From Psychroflexus salarius (lineage in GTDB: Bacteria; Bacteroidota; Bacteroidia; Flavobacteriales; Flavobacteriaceae), in NCBI RefSeq assembly GCF_900129035.1, contig NZ_FQTW01000005.1, positions 124,001 through 188,000 of the forward strand: a stretch of DNA of 64,000 nucleotides. The letters are read 5' to 3'. The translations under genes were made by a program, and so were the position numbers. This document shows, one piece after another, positions 10,108 to 20,291 of the stretch (position 1 is the first letter of the stretch; each line of letters begins with the position of its first letter). Under the pieces are notes generated by a model. It ran no database searches. It saw nothing but the letters and a program-made list of their open reading frames with translations, and was not told where the DNA came from.

Positions 10108-11307
10108 CTATTGTCTAATATGGCCGTCGCCCCAAACGTAATATTTATTAGTAACAAGTTGTTTTAATCCTAATGGACCGCGATGATGTAGTTTATCTGT
10201 AGAAATTGCTAACTCAGCACCAACGCCCATTTGTCCGCCATCAGTAAAACGAGACGATGCGTTTTGATAAACTGCAGCACTATCAATTTGTTGCATAAAT
10301 GCCATTGCTTCATCGTTGTCTTCAGTCATAATAACAGATGAGTGACCTCCTGAGTATTTATTTATTATAGAAATGGCTTCATCAAGATCACTTACTTTTG
10401 CTAAAAGAATTTTCATGGCTAAAAATTCTTCAAACCAAATATTTTCATCTGTTGCAACTTCAACATCACTCAACTGATTTTTAAGGTTTTCATCAATTAC
10501 TGTTTTTACTTTATGATTTTCAAGTGTTTGATGTAAATCCTTAACTTTATTATCAAAATCAGCAATATTTTCATCAATTAATACTTTATCTAAAGCATTA
10601 CAACCTGAAATTTTATCAGTTTTTGCATTGATGATGACTTTCTTTGCTTTTTCCCAATCTGCTTGTTTAGAAACGTATAAAAAATTATTACCTCGACCAC
10701 TAATTAGCACAGCGCATTTAGCATGAGTTTTTACAAACTCGATTAGTCTTTCACCACCTCTAGGAACGATTAAGTCAAGTTTTTCTGAAGGATTACGAAG
10801 AAATTCTTGTGTTTCTTCACGGTTCATGTGCATCAACCTTATCCAGTTTTTGTCTAGGCCATTCTCCTCAAGGGCTTCGTGCCAACAACTTTCTAAGATT
10901 TTGTTTGAGTTATTCGCTTCTTTTCCGCCTTTTAGTAAAATTTTGTTGTTAGCTTTAAATGCTAAAACTGCGGCTTCAATGGTAACATCTGGTCTAGATT
11001 CATAAATAATCATTATTGTACCAAAAGGATCTGTTTTATTGACGATTTTTAAGCCTGAATCAAGTATACGTTCAGAAATTGTATTTCCAACTGGGTCATC
11101 TTGATCTTTCACTTCTTTTATGGCTTGAATCATACCATCAACTTTAGCTTGATTAACAACTAAACGATCATATAATGCTTGGTCATCTCGGTTAAAAGCT
11201 TCAAGATCTTTTTTATTTTCTGCGATAATATCATCTCTTTTTTTATCGATGATAGTCATCATAGATTGTAAGACTTTATTCTTTAAAGTTGTGTCTAGTA
11301 GTTTCAT
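10108..11307 (-). CDS. proA: Glutamate-5-semialdehyde dehydrogenase (gamma-glutamyl phosphate reductase)
   Basis: This 399-residue aldehyde-dehydrogenase-fold enzyme reduces gamma-glutamyl phosphate with NADPH to glutamate semialdehyde, the second step of proline synthesis. Recognisable parts are the cofactor-domain segments YESRPDVTIEAA and LLKGGKEANNSN, VPRGG, and the catalytic Cys236 in SGCNALD, with FTDGGQMGVGAELAIST near the end. It is the last gene of a proC-proB-proA operon (9 bases after proB) and ends before a strong terminator. Confidence 0.95.
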   Translation of the reverse strand: MKLLDTTLKNKVLQSMMTIIDKKRDDIIAENKKDLEAFNRDDQALYDRLVVNQAKVDGMIQAIKEVKDQDDPVGNTISERILDSGLKIVNKTDPFGTIMIIYESRPDVTIEAAVLAFKANNKILLKGGKEANNSNKILESCWHEALEENGLDKNWIRLMHMNREETQEFLRNPSEKLDLIVPRGGERLIEFVKTHAKCAVLISGRGNNFLYVSKQADWEKAKKVIINAKTDKISGCNALDKVLIDENIADFDNKVKDLHQTLENHKVKTVIDENLKNQLSDVEVATDENIWFEEFLAMKILLAKVSDLDEAISIINKYSGGHSSVIMTEDNDEAMAFMQQIDSAAVYQNASSRFTDGGQMGVGAELAISTDKLHHRGPLGLKQLVTNKYYVWGDGHIRQ

Positions 11308-11316
11308 AAGTTAATT

Positions 11317-12087
11317 TTAAATTGTGAATTTTGTACCGACTTCTTTACCTTCTAATATATCAAGAATAATATTTTCATTTTTACCGTTAGCGATGTATGT
11401 CGGTATATTTTTGCTAGCGGTATCTTTAGCTATTTTCAGTTTAGACTTCATTCCACCACGACCTTCACCTTCACCTTTTTCGCTGGCTTGAACATATTGT
11501 TCTACATTATCGTGAACTCTTACATGATGTAATAGTTTTGATTCTTCAGCTTCTGGGTGACCTGTGTATAAGCCATCAATGTCAGTTAGCATTAATAGCA
11601 TGTCTGCATTTACTAATTCAGCAACTAGGCTTGCTAACTCATCATTATCTGTGAACATAGACATTGATAATGAAACGGCATCATCTTCATTAGCAATAGG
11701 GATAATCCCTTCATCTAATAAGCCTTCGTAACAATTAATCATGTTTTCACGATATTTACCAGGTGCGAAGTCTCTTTTGGTGGCTAGAACTTGCCCGCAA
11801 CGCATACCGAAATCATGAAACATAGAATAATAGTGGCGCATCATTCTAGGTTGACCTACTGAAGAGTAAATTTGACGTCTAGTCGATTTATCTTCGGCTG
11901 AGCAGCCACCAAGAACTTCTTTACCAGCGATTGCTGAGCCTGAAGAAACTAAAATAGTGATAATATCGCGCTCATATAAATAGGCGATTTGGCGAACTAA
12001 ATTTTTAAGTATAGGACCAACAATGCGGTTATTCATGTTAGTCATGACGTTTGTGCCGACTTTTACGACAATTCGTTTAGAATGCAT
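11317..12087 (-). CDS. proB: Glutamate 5-kinase, PUA-less form
   Basis: This amino-acid-kinase-fold protein of 256 residues has the nucleotide-binding VVKVGTNVM at the start, VSSGSAIAGK, NEDDAVS and LTDIDGLYTGHP, followed by GEGRGGMKSK. It phosphorylates glutamate, the committed and normally proline-inhibited step of proline synthesis. It lacks the C-terminal PUA domain of E. coli ProB (about 367 residues); short forms occur in Bacteroidota. It lies between proC and proA with gaps of 19 and 9 bases. Confidence 0.93.
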   Translation of the reverse strand: MHSKRIVVKVGTNVMTNMNNRIVGPILKNLVRQIAYLYERDIITILVSSGSAIAGKEVLGGCSAEDKSTRRQIYSSVGQPRMMRHYYSMFHDFGMRCGQVLATKRDFAPGKYRENMINCYEGLLDEGIIPIANEDDAVSLSMSMFTDNDELASLVAELVNADMLLMLTDIDGLYTGHPEAEESKLLHHVRVHDNVEQYVQASEKGEGEGRGGMKSKLKIAKDTASKNIPTYIANGKNENIILDILEGKEVGTKFTI

Positions 12088-12106
12088 ATTTAAAAAGTAT
12101 TGTTAG

Positions 12107-12910
12107 TTATGATTCGCCTAATTCAACCGCTTTATTAAAAGCAGCAAATGCAGCATCTTTTATTAATTGATTGACATTATTATCATCCATAGAGTCTAAA
12201 GCAGCTCTAGTTGTACCGCCTTTTGAAGCAACACGATCCATCCAAGTTTCTGGAGAAAGGTCAGACTCATTAAATAATTGTACAGCACCTTCAAATGTGT
12301 TTGAGACTAAAACTTTAGAATCATTGTCTGAAAAGCCCATTTTTTTAGCTGCTTCTAGCATAGACTGCATGAAGTAAAATATGTAAGCTGGCCCACTTCC
12401 AGAAATACCGGTCGATTTATTGATAAATTCTTCATTTTTAACATGTATAGATTCACCAGTTGTATCAAGTAAATTTCTAATCATTAGAAGTTCAACCCTA
12501 GAAACTGCTTCAGATTCGGTATAAGACGTAACGCCTTTTCCTACTTTTGCTGGTAGATTAGGCATAGTTCTAATAACTTTTGGAACACCCAAACCATCTA
12601 TCATAGATTGTATGGTTACGCCAGCCATTAAGGAAACCATGATTTGATGGTTATTTAACATAGGTTTCATCTTTGAAAATAATTCATCAGCATGATAAGG
12701 TTTAACACCTATAAAAACGATATCTGCTTTTGGTAAACAATCTTCTAATTTTTCGTATACATCGAAATAAGAAATTTTTTGTAGTGTTTCAATTGTTTCT
12801 GAAGATACGTCGTGAATCATTAAATTTTTACGGTTAAGTAATGGAGACTTTGCCATTCCTTCTGAATAGGTGAGTCCCATATTACCTGCACCAATTACTA
12901 AAACTTTCAT
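12107..12910 (-). CDS. proC: Pyrroline-5-carboxylate reductase
   Basis: The 267-residue enzyme has an N-terminal Rossmann motif (VIGAGNMGLTYSEG) for NAD(P)H, then FIGVKPYHADE and MPNLPAKVGKG. The C-terminal dimerisation and substrate domain contains ISGSGPAYIFYFMQSM. It catalyses the last step of proline synthesis. It heads the proC-proB-proA operon, so the whole glutamate-to-proline pathway is encoded here. The roughly 220 bases upstream are AT-rich, and I could not identify a canonical promoter box in them. Confidence 0.95.
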   Translation of the reverse strand: MKVLVIGAGNMGLTYSEGMAKSPLLNRKNLMIHDVSSETIETLQKISYFDVYEKLEDCLPKADIVFIGVKPYHADELFSKMKPMLNNHQIMVSLMAGVTIQSMIDGLGVPKVIRTMPNLPAKVGKGVTSYTESEAVSRVELLMIRNLLDTTGESIHVKNEEFINKSTGISGSGPAYIFYFMQSMLEAAKKMGFSDNDSKVLVSNTFEGAVQLFNESDLSPETWMDRVASKGGTTRAALDSMDDNNVNQLIKDAAFAAFNKAVELGES

Positions 12911-13102
12911 GTTTAGTTATTTTTAATTAATATTTGTTTAAAATGTGCAATTTTCGTGCGAGCTTTATTATCTATACGAATATGCTGCATATTACCGAAA
13001 ATATACTAAAAAGGCTTAAAAGAGACCAATATTCGTAATAAAACTAACTTAAAGTTAATAAATTATACTGAAATAATGTCAGTTTGAGATTGATGTAATT
13101 AA

Positions 13103-13126
13103 AAAAAGCTCCATTTGGAGCTTTTT
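13103..13126 (-). terminator. Intrinsic terminator of pnp
   Basis: The repeat AAAAAGCTCC/GGAGCTTTTT with a 4-base loop starts 3 bases beyond the pnp stop; the A-rich arm supplies the T-run on the minus strand. Confidence 0.85.
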
Positions 13127-13128
13127 AT

Positions 13129-15270
13129 TTAATTATCAGATTTTTTCTGATCTTTTTTTTCTGGTTTTGGAATCAGTGCTTTTCTAGAAACCTTTTCTTT
13201 TTTGGTTCTTGGATCAATTCCAAAATATTTGACATCTAACACATCACCAAGGTTTACAACATCGGTAACATTATTAGTGCGTTCCCAGGCTAATTCTGAA
13301 ATATGTAATAAAACTTCGTTTCCTGGTGCGTCAACATATTCTACAACAGCACCAAAATCTAGGATTTTAATGACTTTAACCTCGTATACTGAGCCTTTTT
13401 CTGGTTTAAACAGCATGGCGTCAATTTTACTTAAAACCATGTCAATACCTTCTTGATTAGTTCCTAAAATTTCAACAACGCCTTTTTCATCTACTTCATT
13501 GATAACGATAGTTGTTTCAGAGGCTTTTTGTAATTCTTGTATAGTTTTTCCTCCAGGACCAATTAATGAACCGATATAGTCACCAGGAATTGTTCTAGTG
13601 ATAATTTTTGGTGCATGTGCTTTTACATTTTCATTAGGAGTAGCAATTGTTTCGGTAAGTTTATTTAAGATATGTAACCTGCCTTCACGTGCTTGTTTTA
13701 AAGCTTTTATCAAAATTTCGTAAGATAAACCTTTTACTTTTATATCCATCTGGCAAGCTGTGATACCGTCTTCTGTTCCTGTAACTTTAAAGTCCATATC
13801 ACCGAGATGGTCTTCATCTCCTAAAATGTCAGAAAGTACGGCATAATTTTCACCATCAGTAATAAGTCCCATAGCAATTCCTGAAACAGGTTTTTTAAGC
13901 TTAATTCCTGCATCCATTAAAGCCATAGTTCCTGAGCAAACAGTTGCCATTGAAGACGATCCATTAGATTCGAGAACTTCTGATACAACTCTAACTGTAT
14001 AAGGACAATCTTCAGGGATCATTCCTTTCAATGCTCTTTGTGCTAAATTACCATGACCTATTTCACGTCTTGATGTTCCTCTTATTGGGTAAGCCTCACC
14101 AGTACAAAACGGTGGAAAGTTATAGTGTAAGTAAAAAGTTTCTTCGCCTTCATAAGTTGGCGTATCAACAATATTAGCTTCTCTTGATGTACCAAGTGTT
14201 ACCGTTGCTAGTGCTTGCGTTTCACCTCGTGTAAAAATCGCAGAACCATGTGTTGATGGTAAATAATCAGTCTCGCACCAGATTGGTCTGATTTCATCAA
14301 GCTGCCTTCCATCAAGTCTCACTTTTTCATTAAGCGTAAGATCTCGAACAGCTTGTTTTTGTGCTTCACCAAAATACATTGAAATGAGCTTAGCATGTTC
14401 TTCAAGTTCTTCTTCTGTAAACATGTCTTTAACCTCATCTTTAACTTCGGAGAAATTTGTTCCGCGATCAAGTTTATTTAAAGCCTGTTTAGCTATATCA
14501 TAACATTTTTGGTATGCAGCGTCAAAAATTTTAGATTTTAAATCTTCATTTTCTTCGGTTGCTTCATACTCTCGAGTTTCTTTTTTTCCGACTGCTTCAG
14601 CTAAATTACGTTGTGCTTGACATTGTTTTTTTATAGCCTCATGAGCAAACTTGATAGCTTCAGCCATTTCTTCTTCAGAAACTTCATCCATTTCGCCTTC
14701 AACCATAGATACACTATCTTCTGATGCACCAATGATCATATCTAAATCTGCCTCTTCTATTTGAGCACGACTAGGATTGACAATAAATTCGCCGTTAACA
14801 CGAATAACTCGTGCTTCTGAAATTGGGTACTCGAAAGGAATATCTGATAGCTGAATGGCAGTTGAAGCTGCTAAACCGGCTAACGCATCAGGCATTACAT
14901 TGTCGTCATGAGACATCAGCTGAATCATCACTTGCGTTTCATAACGATAATCTTTAGGGAAAAGTGGTCTTAAAGCGCGGTCAACTAGACGCATCACAAG
15001 GATTTCTTCGTTACTTGGTCTAGCTTCTCTCTTGAAGAATCCACCTGGATATTTACCAGATGCGGCGAATTTTTCACGATAATCTACTGTGAGTGGGAAA
15101 AAGTTCATTGTGCTCGGTGTGTGTGATGATACAACCGTACACAAAAGCATGGCATCGCCCATTCTTACAACAACAGAGCCGTGAGCTTGTTTAGCTAGTT
15201 TTCCTGTTTCTAGACTGATGGTTCTACCATCGTCTAAGGTAATAACCTCTTTAAAAGTTTTTGGAATCAT
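13129..15270 (-). CDS. pnp: Polyribonucleotide nucleotidyltransferase (PNPase)
   Basis: The 713-residue protein has the full PNPase order: a first RNase PH domain, an alpha-helical linker, a second catalytic RNase PH domain ([47 protein letters not shown]), a KH domain ([15 protein letters not shown]) and an S1 domain ([24 protein letters not shown]). It degrades RNA 3'-5' phosphorolytically as a trimer. It lies downstream of rpsO as in many bacteria, but a strong terminator separates the two, so pnp should depend partly on its own promoter. Confidence 0.96.
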   Translation of the reverse strand: MIPKTFKEVITLDDGRTISLETGKLAKQAHGSVVVRMGDAMLLCTVVSSHTPSTMNFFPLTVDYREKFAASGKYPGGFFKREARPSNEEILVMRLVDRALRPLFPKDYRYETQVMIQLMSHDDNVMPDALAGLAASTAIQLSDIPFEYPISEARVIRVNGEFIVNPSRAQIEEADLDMIIGASEDSVSMVEGEMDEVSEEEMAEAIKFAHEAIKKQCQAQRNLAEAVGKKETREYEATEENEDLKSKIFDAAYQKCYDIAKQALNKLDRGTNFSEVKDEVKDMFTEEELEEHAKLISMYFGEAQKQAVRDLTLNEKVRLDGRQLDEIRPIWCETDYLPSTHGSAIFTRGETQALATVTLGTSREANIVDTPTYEGEETFYLHYNFPPFCTGEAYPIRGTSRREIGHGNLAQRALKGMIPEDCPYTVRVVSEVLESNGSSSMATVCSGTMALMDAGIKLKKPVSGIAMGLITDGENYAVLSDILGDEDHLGDMDFKVTGTEDGITACQMDIKVKGLSYEILIKALKQAREGRLHILNKLTETIATPNENVKAHAPKIITRTIPGDYIGSLIGPGGKTIQELQKASETTIVINEVDEKGVVEILGTNQEGIDMVLSKIDAMLFKPEKGSVYEVKVIKILDFGAVVEYVDAPGNEVLLHISELAWERTNNVTDVVNLGDVLDVKYFGIDPRTKKEKVSRKALIPKPEKKDQKKSDN

Positions 15271-15361
15271 AATTTAAATTTTAATGTTCGTTGTTGTGTT
15301 GTGGCGAGCTTAAAACTTAATAGAAACTATTCAAAAATGGGAAAGAGGCAATTTATAATAA

Positions 15362-15387
15362 AAAAAGGGGCGAAAACGCCCCTTTTT
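15362..15387 (-). terminator. Intrinsic terminator of rpsO
   Basis: An 11-bp GC-rich stem with an AAAA loop (GGGGCG/CGCCCC core flanked by A and T runs) lies just after the rpsO stop, between rpsO and pnp. Confidence 0.88.
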
Positions 15388-15391
15388 AAAC

Positions 15392-15661
15392 TTATTTTCT
15401 TAATCCTAAATCTTTAACGATCGCTCTGTAACGCAAAATATCTTTATTTTTAAGATAATTTAAAAGATTTCTTCTTTTACCTACAAGTTTAACTAGCGAG
15501 CGTTCAGAATTAAAATCTTTTCGGTTTGTTTTTAAGTGCTTTGAAATGTGATCAATTCTTTTGGTCATCAAAGCGATTTGACCTTCAGCAGAACCTGTGT
15601 CTTGTTCGTTCTTGCCAAATTGAGCAAACATTTTGCCCTTTTCTTCTTTTGTTAAGTACAT
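15392..15661 (-). CDS. rpsO: 30S ribosomal protein S15
   Basis: At 89 residues this is the standard length for S15, with the conserved DTGSAEGQIALMTKRIDHIS and SLVKLVGKRRNLLNYL segments that contact 16S rRNA and uS6/uS18 in the platform of the small subunit. It precedes pnp, the common rpsO-pnp arrangement. A TATTTTTG box 52 bases upstream of the start is a probable promoter. Confidence 0.97.
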   Translation of the reverse strand: MYLTKEEKGKMFAQFGKNEQDTGSAEGQIALMTKRIDHISKHLKTNRKDFNSERSLVKLVGKRRNLLNYLKNKDILRYRAIVKDLGLRK

Positions 15662-15713
15662 GCCAATATTGTTTCAATAATTATTATGCAATGATAGGTT
15701 TTCTATCAAAGTG

Positions 15714-15721
15714 CAAAAATA
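15714..15721 (-). promoter_or_regulatory. -7 box TATTTTTG of rpsO
   Basis: The box matches the TA-N2-TTTG consensus on the minus strand, 52 bases before the rpsO ATG. The leader is longer than for most genes here, leaving room for S15 or other leader regulation. Confidence 0.5.
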
Positions 15722-15757
15722 CACTATTTTTTTATATTCCCTAATTTAAGATTGTTT

Positions 15758-16615
15758 TTATGCTCTTATTTTCTGATTCTGAATTAAATCTAGGTATAAA
15801 TTAATTTTATTTTTTAACTCTTTACGATGCGTAATAAAATCTAGAAAACCATGTTCTTGCAAAAATTCAGCCGACTGAAAACCTTCTGGTAAGTCTTTTC
15901 CTGTTGTATCGCGTACAACACGAGGACCAGCAAATCCGATTAAAGCACCAGGTTCTGAAATATTAATGTCGCCTAACATAGCAAAAGAAGCTGTTGTGCC
16001 ACCAGTTGTTGGGTCTGTACAGAGCGAAATGTAAGGAAGTTTTGCTTTAGCTAATTGTGCTAATTTAACTGATGTTTTGGCTAATTGCATTAATGAAAGC
16101 GCAGCTTCCATCATTCTAGCACCACCAGACTTTGAAATAATTACTAATGGTGTTTTATGTTTTAAGGCGTAGTCTACACCTCTAGCGATTTTTTCACCAA
16201 CAACAGAACCCATTGAGCCGCCGATGAATTTAAAATCCATCGCACAAATTACAATGCTTTTTCCTTTAGATTTTCCCACAGCTATTCTTATGGCATCTTT
16301 AAGTTGTGTTTTATCTTCAACTTCTTTTAAGCGGTTTTTGTAAGTCTTAGTGTCCTCAAACTTTAAAGGATCTTTTGATGAAATATTTGCATCAAGTTCA
16401 TTAAACTTATTGTCATCAAAAAGTATTTCAAAGTATTCTTTACTTCCAATTCTAACATGATAACCATCTTCTGGACTCACATAAAAATTATTGGCTAATT
16501 GTTCAGAATCTACAATTTTGCCAGTAGGTGATTTATACCACAAACCTTTTGGGACATCTTTTTTGTCTTCAGTGGCAGTTCTAATTCCTTTCTTCTTTCG
16601 CTTAAACCAAGCCAT
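15758..16615 (-). CDS. accD: Acetyl-CoA carboxylase carboxyltransferase beta subunit
   Basis: This 285-residue crotonase-fold protein has AccD hallmarks: [36 protein letters not shown] and [17 protein letters not shown], with GPRVV further on. With AccA it forms the carboxyltransferase that makes malonyl-CoA. The N-terminal segment aligned to the E. coli zinc ribbon keeps its length, but its cysteines are replaced (YKSPTG and VSPEDG in place of the two CxxC pairs), and the only cysteines in the protein are deeper in the fold. The gene follows the aldolase by 9 bases. Confidence 0.95.
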   Translation of the reverse strand: MAWFKRKKKGIRTATEDKKDVPKGLWYKSPTGKIVDSEQLANNFYVSPEDGYHVRIGSKEYFEILFDDNKFNELDANISSKDPLKFEDTKTYKNRLKEVEDKTQLKDAIRIAVGKSKGKSIVICAMDFKFIGGSMGSVVGEKIARGVDYALKHKTPLVIISKSGGARMMEAALSLMQLAKTSVKLAQLAKAKLPYISLCTDPTTGGTTASFAMLGDINISEPGALIGFAGPRVVRDTTGKDLPEGFQSAEFLQEHGFLDFITHRKELKNKINLYLDLIQNQKIRA

Positions 16616-16624
16616 ACTCCAAGT

Positions 16625-17692
16625 TTATAAAGTATTAATATTATTTAAATCTTCAAATGCTTTTTTAAGGCGTTCTACAAAAGTTTTTTCGCCTTCACGT
16701 AACCATTTTCTTGGGTCGTAATATTTTTTGTTAGGAACATCATCACCTTCAGGATTACCGATTTGTGTTGCCAAATAATCGGCTTTAGACTTCATATAAC
16801 CTCTAATGCCAACTGTAAATGCGTACTGTAAATCAGTATCAATATTCATTTTGATGACACCATAACCAATTGATTCTTGTATTTCAGCTTCTGTTGAGCC
16901 GCTTCCACCGTGGAATACAAAGTCAATATGATTGTGCTCTACATTGTATTTTTTTGAAATATAGTCTTGTGAGTCACGTAGTATTGTTGGTGTCAGTTTT
17001 ACGTTTCCTGGTTTATAAACACCATGAACATTTCCAAATGCCGCTGCAATAGTAAATTGATCAGAGATTTTACTTAACTCTTCATAAGCATAGGCAACTT
17101 CTTCAGGTTGAGTGTATAATTTTGAGACATCTACATCTGAATTATCAACACCATCTTCTTCACCACCAGTGACGCCTAATTCAATTTCGAGCGTCATTTC
17201 CATTTCTTTCATTCGACCTAAGTAGCGCTTACAAATGTCTATATTTTCTTCTAAAGGTTCCTCTGAAAGATCAATCATATGGGAGCTAAACAAAGGTTTA
17301 CCATGTAATTTATAAAATTTTTCACCTTCATCAAGCAAGCCATCTATCCATGGCAATAATTTTTTTGCACAATGGTCTGTATGTAAAATTACTGTTGCAC
17401 CATAAGCTTCAGCCAGATCATGAACATGTTTTGCACCAGTAGCTGCGCCTAGAATAGCCGCTTTTTGGTCATCGTTTGATAAGCCTTTACCGGCGTTAAA
17501 TTGTGCACCACCATTAGAAAATTGAATAATTACAGGTGAGTTTAAACTAGCTGCAGTTTCTAATACAGCATTAATTGTATTTGATCCTACAACATTAACC
17601 GCAGGTATTGCGTAATTGTTTTCTTTTGCGTGGTTAAAGATTTCTTGAACCTGATAACCAGTTGCAACTCCTGGTTTGATATGATGTGCCAT
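16625..17692 (-). CDS. fbaA: Class II fructose-1,6-bisphosphate aldolase
   Basis: The protein has 355 residues and belongs to class IIA zinc aldolases. Zinc ligands are visible in HTDHCAKK, in GNVHGVYKPGN and in VFHGGSGSTE; INTVGSN-like VVGSNTINAV and NMDTD-like MNIDTDLQYAF also fit. It splits fructose-1,6-bisphosphate in glycolysis and acts in reverse in gluconeogenesis. It is close behind tamL (43 bases) and upstream of accD. Confidence 0.96.
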   Translation of the reverse strand: MAHHIKPGVATGYQVQEIFNHAKENNYAIPAVNVVGSNTINAVLETAASLNSPVIIQFSNGGAQFNAGKGLSNDDQKAAILGAATGAKHVHDLAEAYGATVILHTDHCAKKLLPWIDGLLDEGEKFYKLHGKPLFSSHMIDLSEEPLEENIDICKRYLGRMKEMEMTLEIELGVTGGEEDGVDNSDVDVSKLYTQPEEVAYAYEELSKISDQFTIAAAFGNVHGVYKPGNVKLTPTILRDSQDYISKKYNVEHNHIDFVFHGGSGSTEAEIQESIGYGVIKMNIDTDLQYAFTVGIRGYMKSKADYLATQIGNPEGDDVPNKKYYDPRKWLREGEKTFVERLKKAFEDLNNINTL

Positions 17693-17735
17693 AAATTATA
17701 AGTTTTAAATTGTAAAATTAAGAAATTATAATGGT

Positions 17736-20264
17736 CTAAAATGGATAATTGATTCCAAAATTATAAATCACATTACTGAAGTTATAGTTTTTAAACCATT
17801 TCTGGTTGACGTTTCCAGGGTTATAAGTTTTAAATCCTAAGTCAACACGAAGTACAAAAAAGCTTAAATCGTATCGTAAACCAAATCCTGATGCAATAGA
17901 TAAATCTTTTAAATCTTCTAAGCCGTCAAAACGAGCATCTGGATCATTAACATTGTCAAGCGCATTCCAAATATTACCTGCGTCTACAAAAAATGCAGAA
18001 TTTAAACTCCCAAATAAATTAAAGCGAAACTCAGCATTAAAGGCAAGTTTAAAGTTTGCTTCATTAAATTCGTTGATACCATTAGTTTTTCCAGGGCCTA
18101 AATCGTATGGTCTCCAACCGCGATTGTCATTAGGACCACCAGCAAAAAAACTTTTTGCAAAGGGAATTGAGTTACTGTTTCCTAAAGGTATGGCAATCCC
18201 TGCAAAAGCTCTGGTGGCTAAAATTTTACCATCATCAAAATCCCAATGTTTAATGAAACTAAGTTCAGGTTTTATATATTGAGAAAATTGAACATTAAAA
18301 AGATCATAATTACCGTTTTGATTTTCATTTAAGTTCAGTGGTTGCGCTAGTAATGACAATAAATTACCAGATAATTCAATTCTTGCCCTAAATTGTGAAA
18401 AATCATTATCATAAATACTTTTCTTAGAACTGAAGTTATAGGTGTAGTTTGATGCTACAATTAAGTTGTTTTCAGTTAATCGTTCCTGCCGTTCTATAAT
18501 TGCATTCGCATCTGTTAATTCTTCAGTAGTTAAAGCAACTTGATTAGATTCTATTAACGAAATAAACTGTTTAGTACCTGAAGGAATTAATAAATCACCA
18601 GAATCGCTGAATAATTCATTTGAAACTTGAGCAGAATTAGTTTGTGCAATTGAATTGAGTTGTTGAAATGAGTTATTAAAGACGTTAAAGTAATTTTGGA
18701 TATTTAAATGATTTACAAACTGAACATTAATAAGGTCTATGTTATTAGTTATGTTCTTTTTTGGTTTCCAGTTAATACTATAAGTTAGGTTGAAGTTCCT
18801 CCGGTCGAGACCAATGTTTTTTTGAGAGCTGAAACCAAGACTGTAACTTGTAAAAGGAGACATGTCACTTTTTATAAATCGATCTGTATTGAATGGAAAT
18901 ATAATTCTCGGAAAACTTAATCTCAAATCAAAACCATACTCAAAAATATCAAAAAACTGATCGTCTTGAGAGGCATCTTTAGACGATCCAAAATTTCCAC
19001 GACCGGATAATTCAAGTGTTTCTGCATTTCTAAATAAATTCCTTGCGAGTAAGGATCCGTTAAAACCAATACCAAATTCTTGAATGTTACTTTGTGAAGC
19101 ATTAGTTTGCAAGTTAAGAGAGAAACGTTTTTTAGGGGTTAAAAATATATTAGATATTAGTTTAGTTGAATCTTCAGGATCTACAACGTACTGAATATTT
19201 GGATATTTAAAAATTCTTGTATTGTAAATACGGTTGTAGGTTTTGCTATTTTTATTATCACTGTATAGTTGGTTTTTTTCAATAAAAATTAGATCTGATA
19301 AAACTTCAGGCCTTACATTTACTTTTTTTCCAAAACTATAAAAGTTATAATTTTTAAAACTTGTGCTATCTTGAACTCTTTTGGTATTAATATCATTTTT
19401 TAAATCTGTAATAACATTTACTTCAGCGATTTTATAAGCAGTAAAATCAATTTTAACAGTGGTATCGGTTAATCGTTTATTTCGATTATCAATAACCAGT
19501 TCAAGGTTAATTTTATGGTCTGTGTTTATGGTATCGGCATAATAACTTATATAATCTTGTTCAAAATTATAATAGCCATGATTTCTTAAGTAGTTAGTAA
19601 TTCGGTTACGTTCCTTTTCAAAATTTTCAGTGATAAAAGGTTTATTTAATTTTATAAAAGACGTTTGTTTAGTCTTATCAATTATAGAGTCTATACTTGG
19701 TGTGGCAATACGTTGCGATATTGAATCTATAATAGTGACTTGACCGGGATTAATACTATAACTAATTTGGGCCGTTTGATTGATGCTGTCTCGTTTTATG
19801 TCATGGCTAACTTTTGCCTCAAAAAATCCGTGATTCCAATACCAAGCCTTGAGTTTATCTTCAGATTCTAAAACTAAGTCTTGTTCGAGTTTAACAGGTG
19901 GTTCACCAGACTTTTGAATACCTTTATTTAGATTGATATAAGATTCTCGAAGCTTGTCTAATTGTTTTTGTGAGAGCCATTTTACCAAGCGTTTTTTTCG
20001 CTTAGGTTTGTTGTTTAACCAGCGATTAAAATCTTCTTCAGGTTTTTGTTTTGCTAAATTATAAATATGAAGTTTTAATGGAATACCAAAAACTTTTGAG
20101 TTGGGCTTTGTTAAAGTGTATTTGTTTAATTGAGATTTAAACTCAGCAGTTGTGTCTAATTCAATAATAGACGACTTTATTAAAAACTCATCTTTTTCGA
20201 GATGTTTAATTGAATTACAGGCTGAAAAAAAAATCAATATGAATAGAATTGATATTTTTGTCAT
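17736..20264 (-). CDS. tamL: TamL-type outer membrane lipoprotein of the BamA/TamA family
   Basis: Starting at the ATG at 20264 gives 842 residues with a lipoprotein signal (Cys16 in FFSACNS). An upstream in-frame start at 20309 would overlap the divergent methyltransferase gene and bury the signal. The N-terminal half holds POTRA-like domains; the C-terminal half is a BamA-type 16-strand barrel with AFAGIAIPLGNS, FFAGGPNDNRGWRP and the final strand ending in NYPF. In Bacteroidota, TamL is the lipidated TamA counterpart working with TamB in envelope assembly and lipid transport. A tamB gene is not within the window. Confidence 0.85.
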   Translation of the reverse strand: MTKISILFILIFFSACNSIKHLEKDEFLIKSSIIELDTTAEFKSQLNKYTLTKPNSKVFGIPLKLHIYNLAKQKPEEDFNRWLNNKPKRKKRLVKWLSQKQLDKLRESYINLNKGIQKSGEPPVKLEQDLVLESEDKLKAWYWNHGFFEAKVSHDIKRDSINQTAQISYSINPGQVTIIDSISQRIATPSIDSIIDKTKQTSFIKLNKPFITENFEKERNRITNYLRNHGYYNFEQDYISYYADTINTDHKINLELVIDNRNKRLTDTTVKIDFTAYKIAEVNVITDLKNDINTKRVQDSTSFKNYNFYSFGKKVNVRPEVLSDLIFIEKNQLYSDNKNSKTYNRIYNTRIFKYPNIQYVVDPEDSTKLISNIFLTPKKRFSLNLQTNASQSNIQEFGIGFNGSLLARNLFRNAETLELSGRGNFGSSKDASQDDQFFDIFEYGFDLRLSFPRIIFPFNTDRFIKSDMSPFTSYSLGFSSQKNIGLDRRNFNLTYSINWKPKKNITNNIDLINVQFVNHLNIQNYFNVFNNSFQQLNSIAQTNSAQVSNELFSDSGDLLIPSGTKQFISLIESNQVALTTEELTDANAIIERQERLTENNLIVASNYTYNFSSKKSIYDNDFSQFRARIELSGNLLSLLAQPLNLNENQNGNYDLFNVQFSQYIKPELSFIKHWDFDDGKILATRAFAGIAIPLGNSNSIPFAKSFFAGGPNDNRGWRPYDLGPGKTNGINEFNEANFKLAFNAEFRFNLFGSLNSAFFVDAGNIWNALDNVNDPDARFDGLEDLKDLSIASGFGLRYDLSFFVLRVDLGFKTYNPGNVNQKWFKNYNFSNVIYNFGINYPF

Positions 20265-20291
20265 CGTATTCACAGTAAATGATTTTATTTT

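Noticed and set aside
12911-13102. Gap before proC examined for tRNA or small RNA
   Set aside because: No cloverleaf, no conserved leader or riboswitch pattern could be recognised; only AT-rich sequence.
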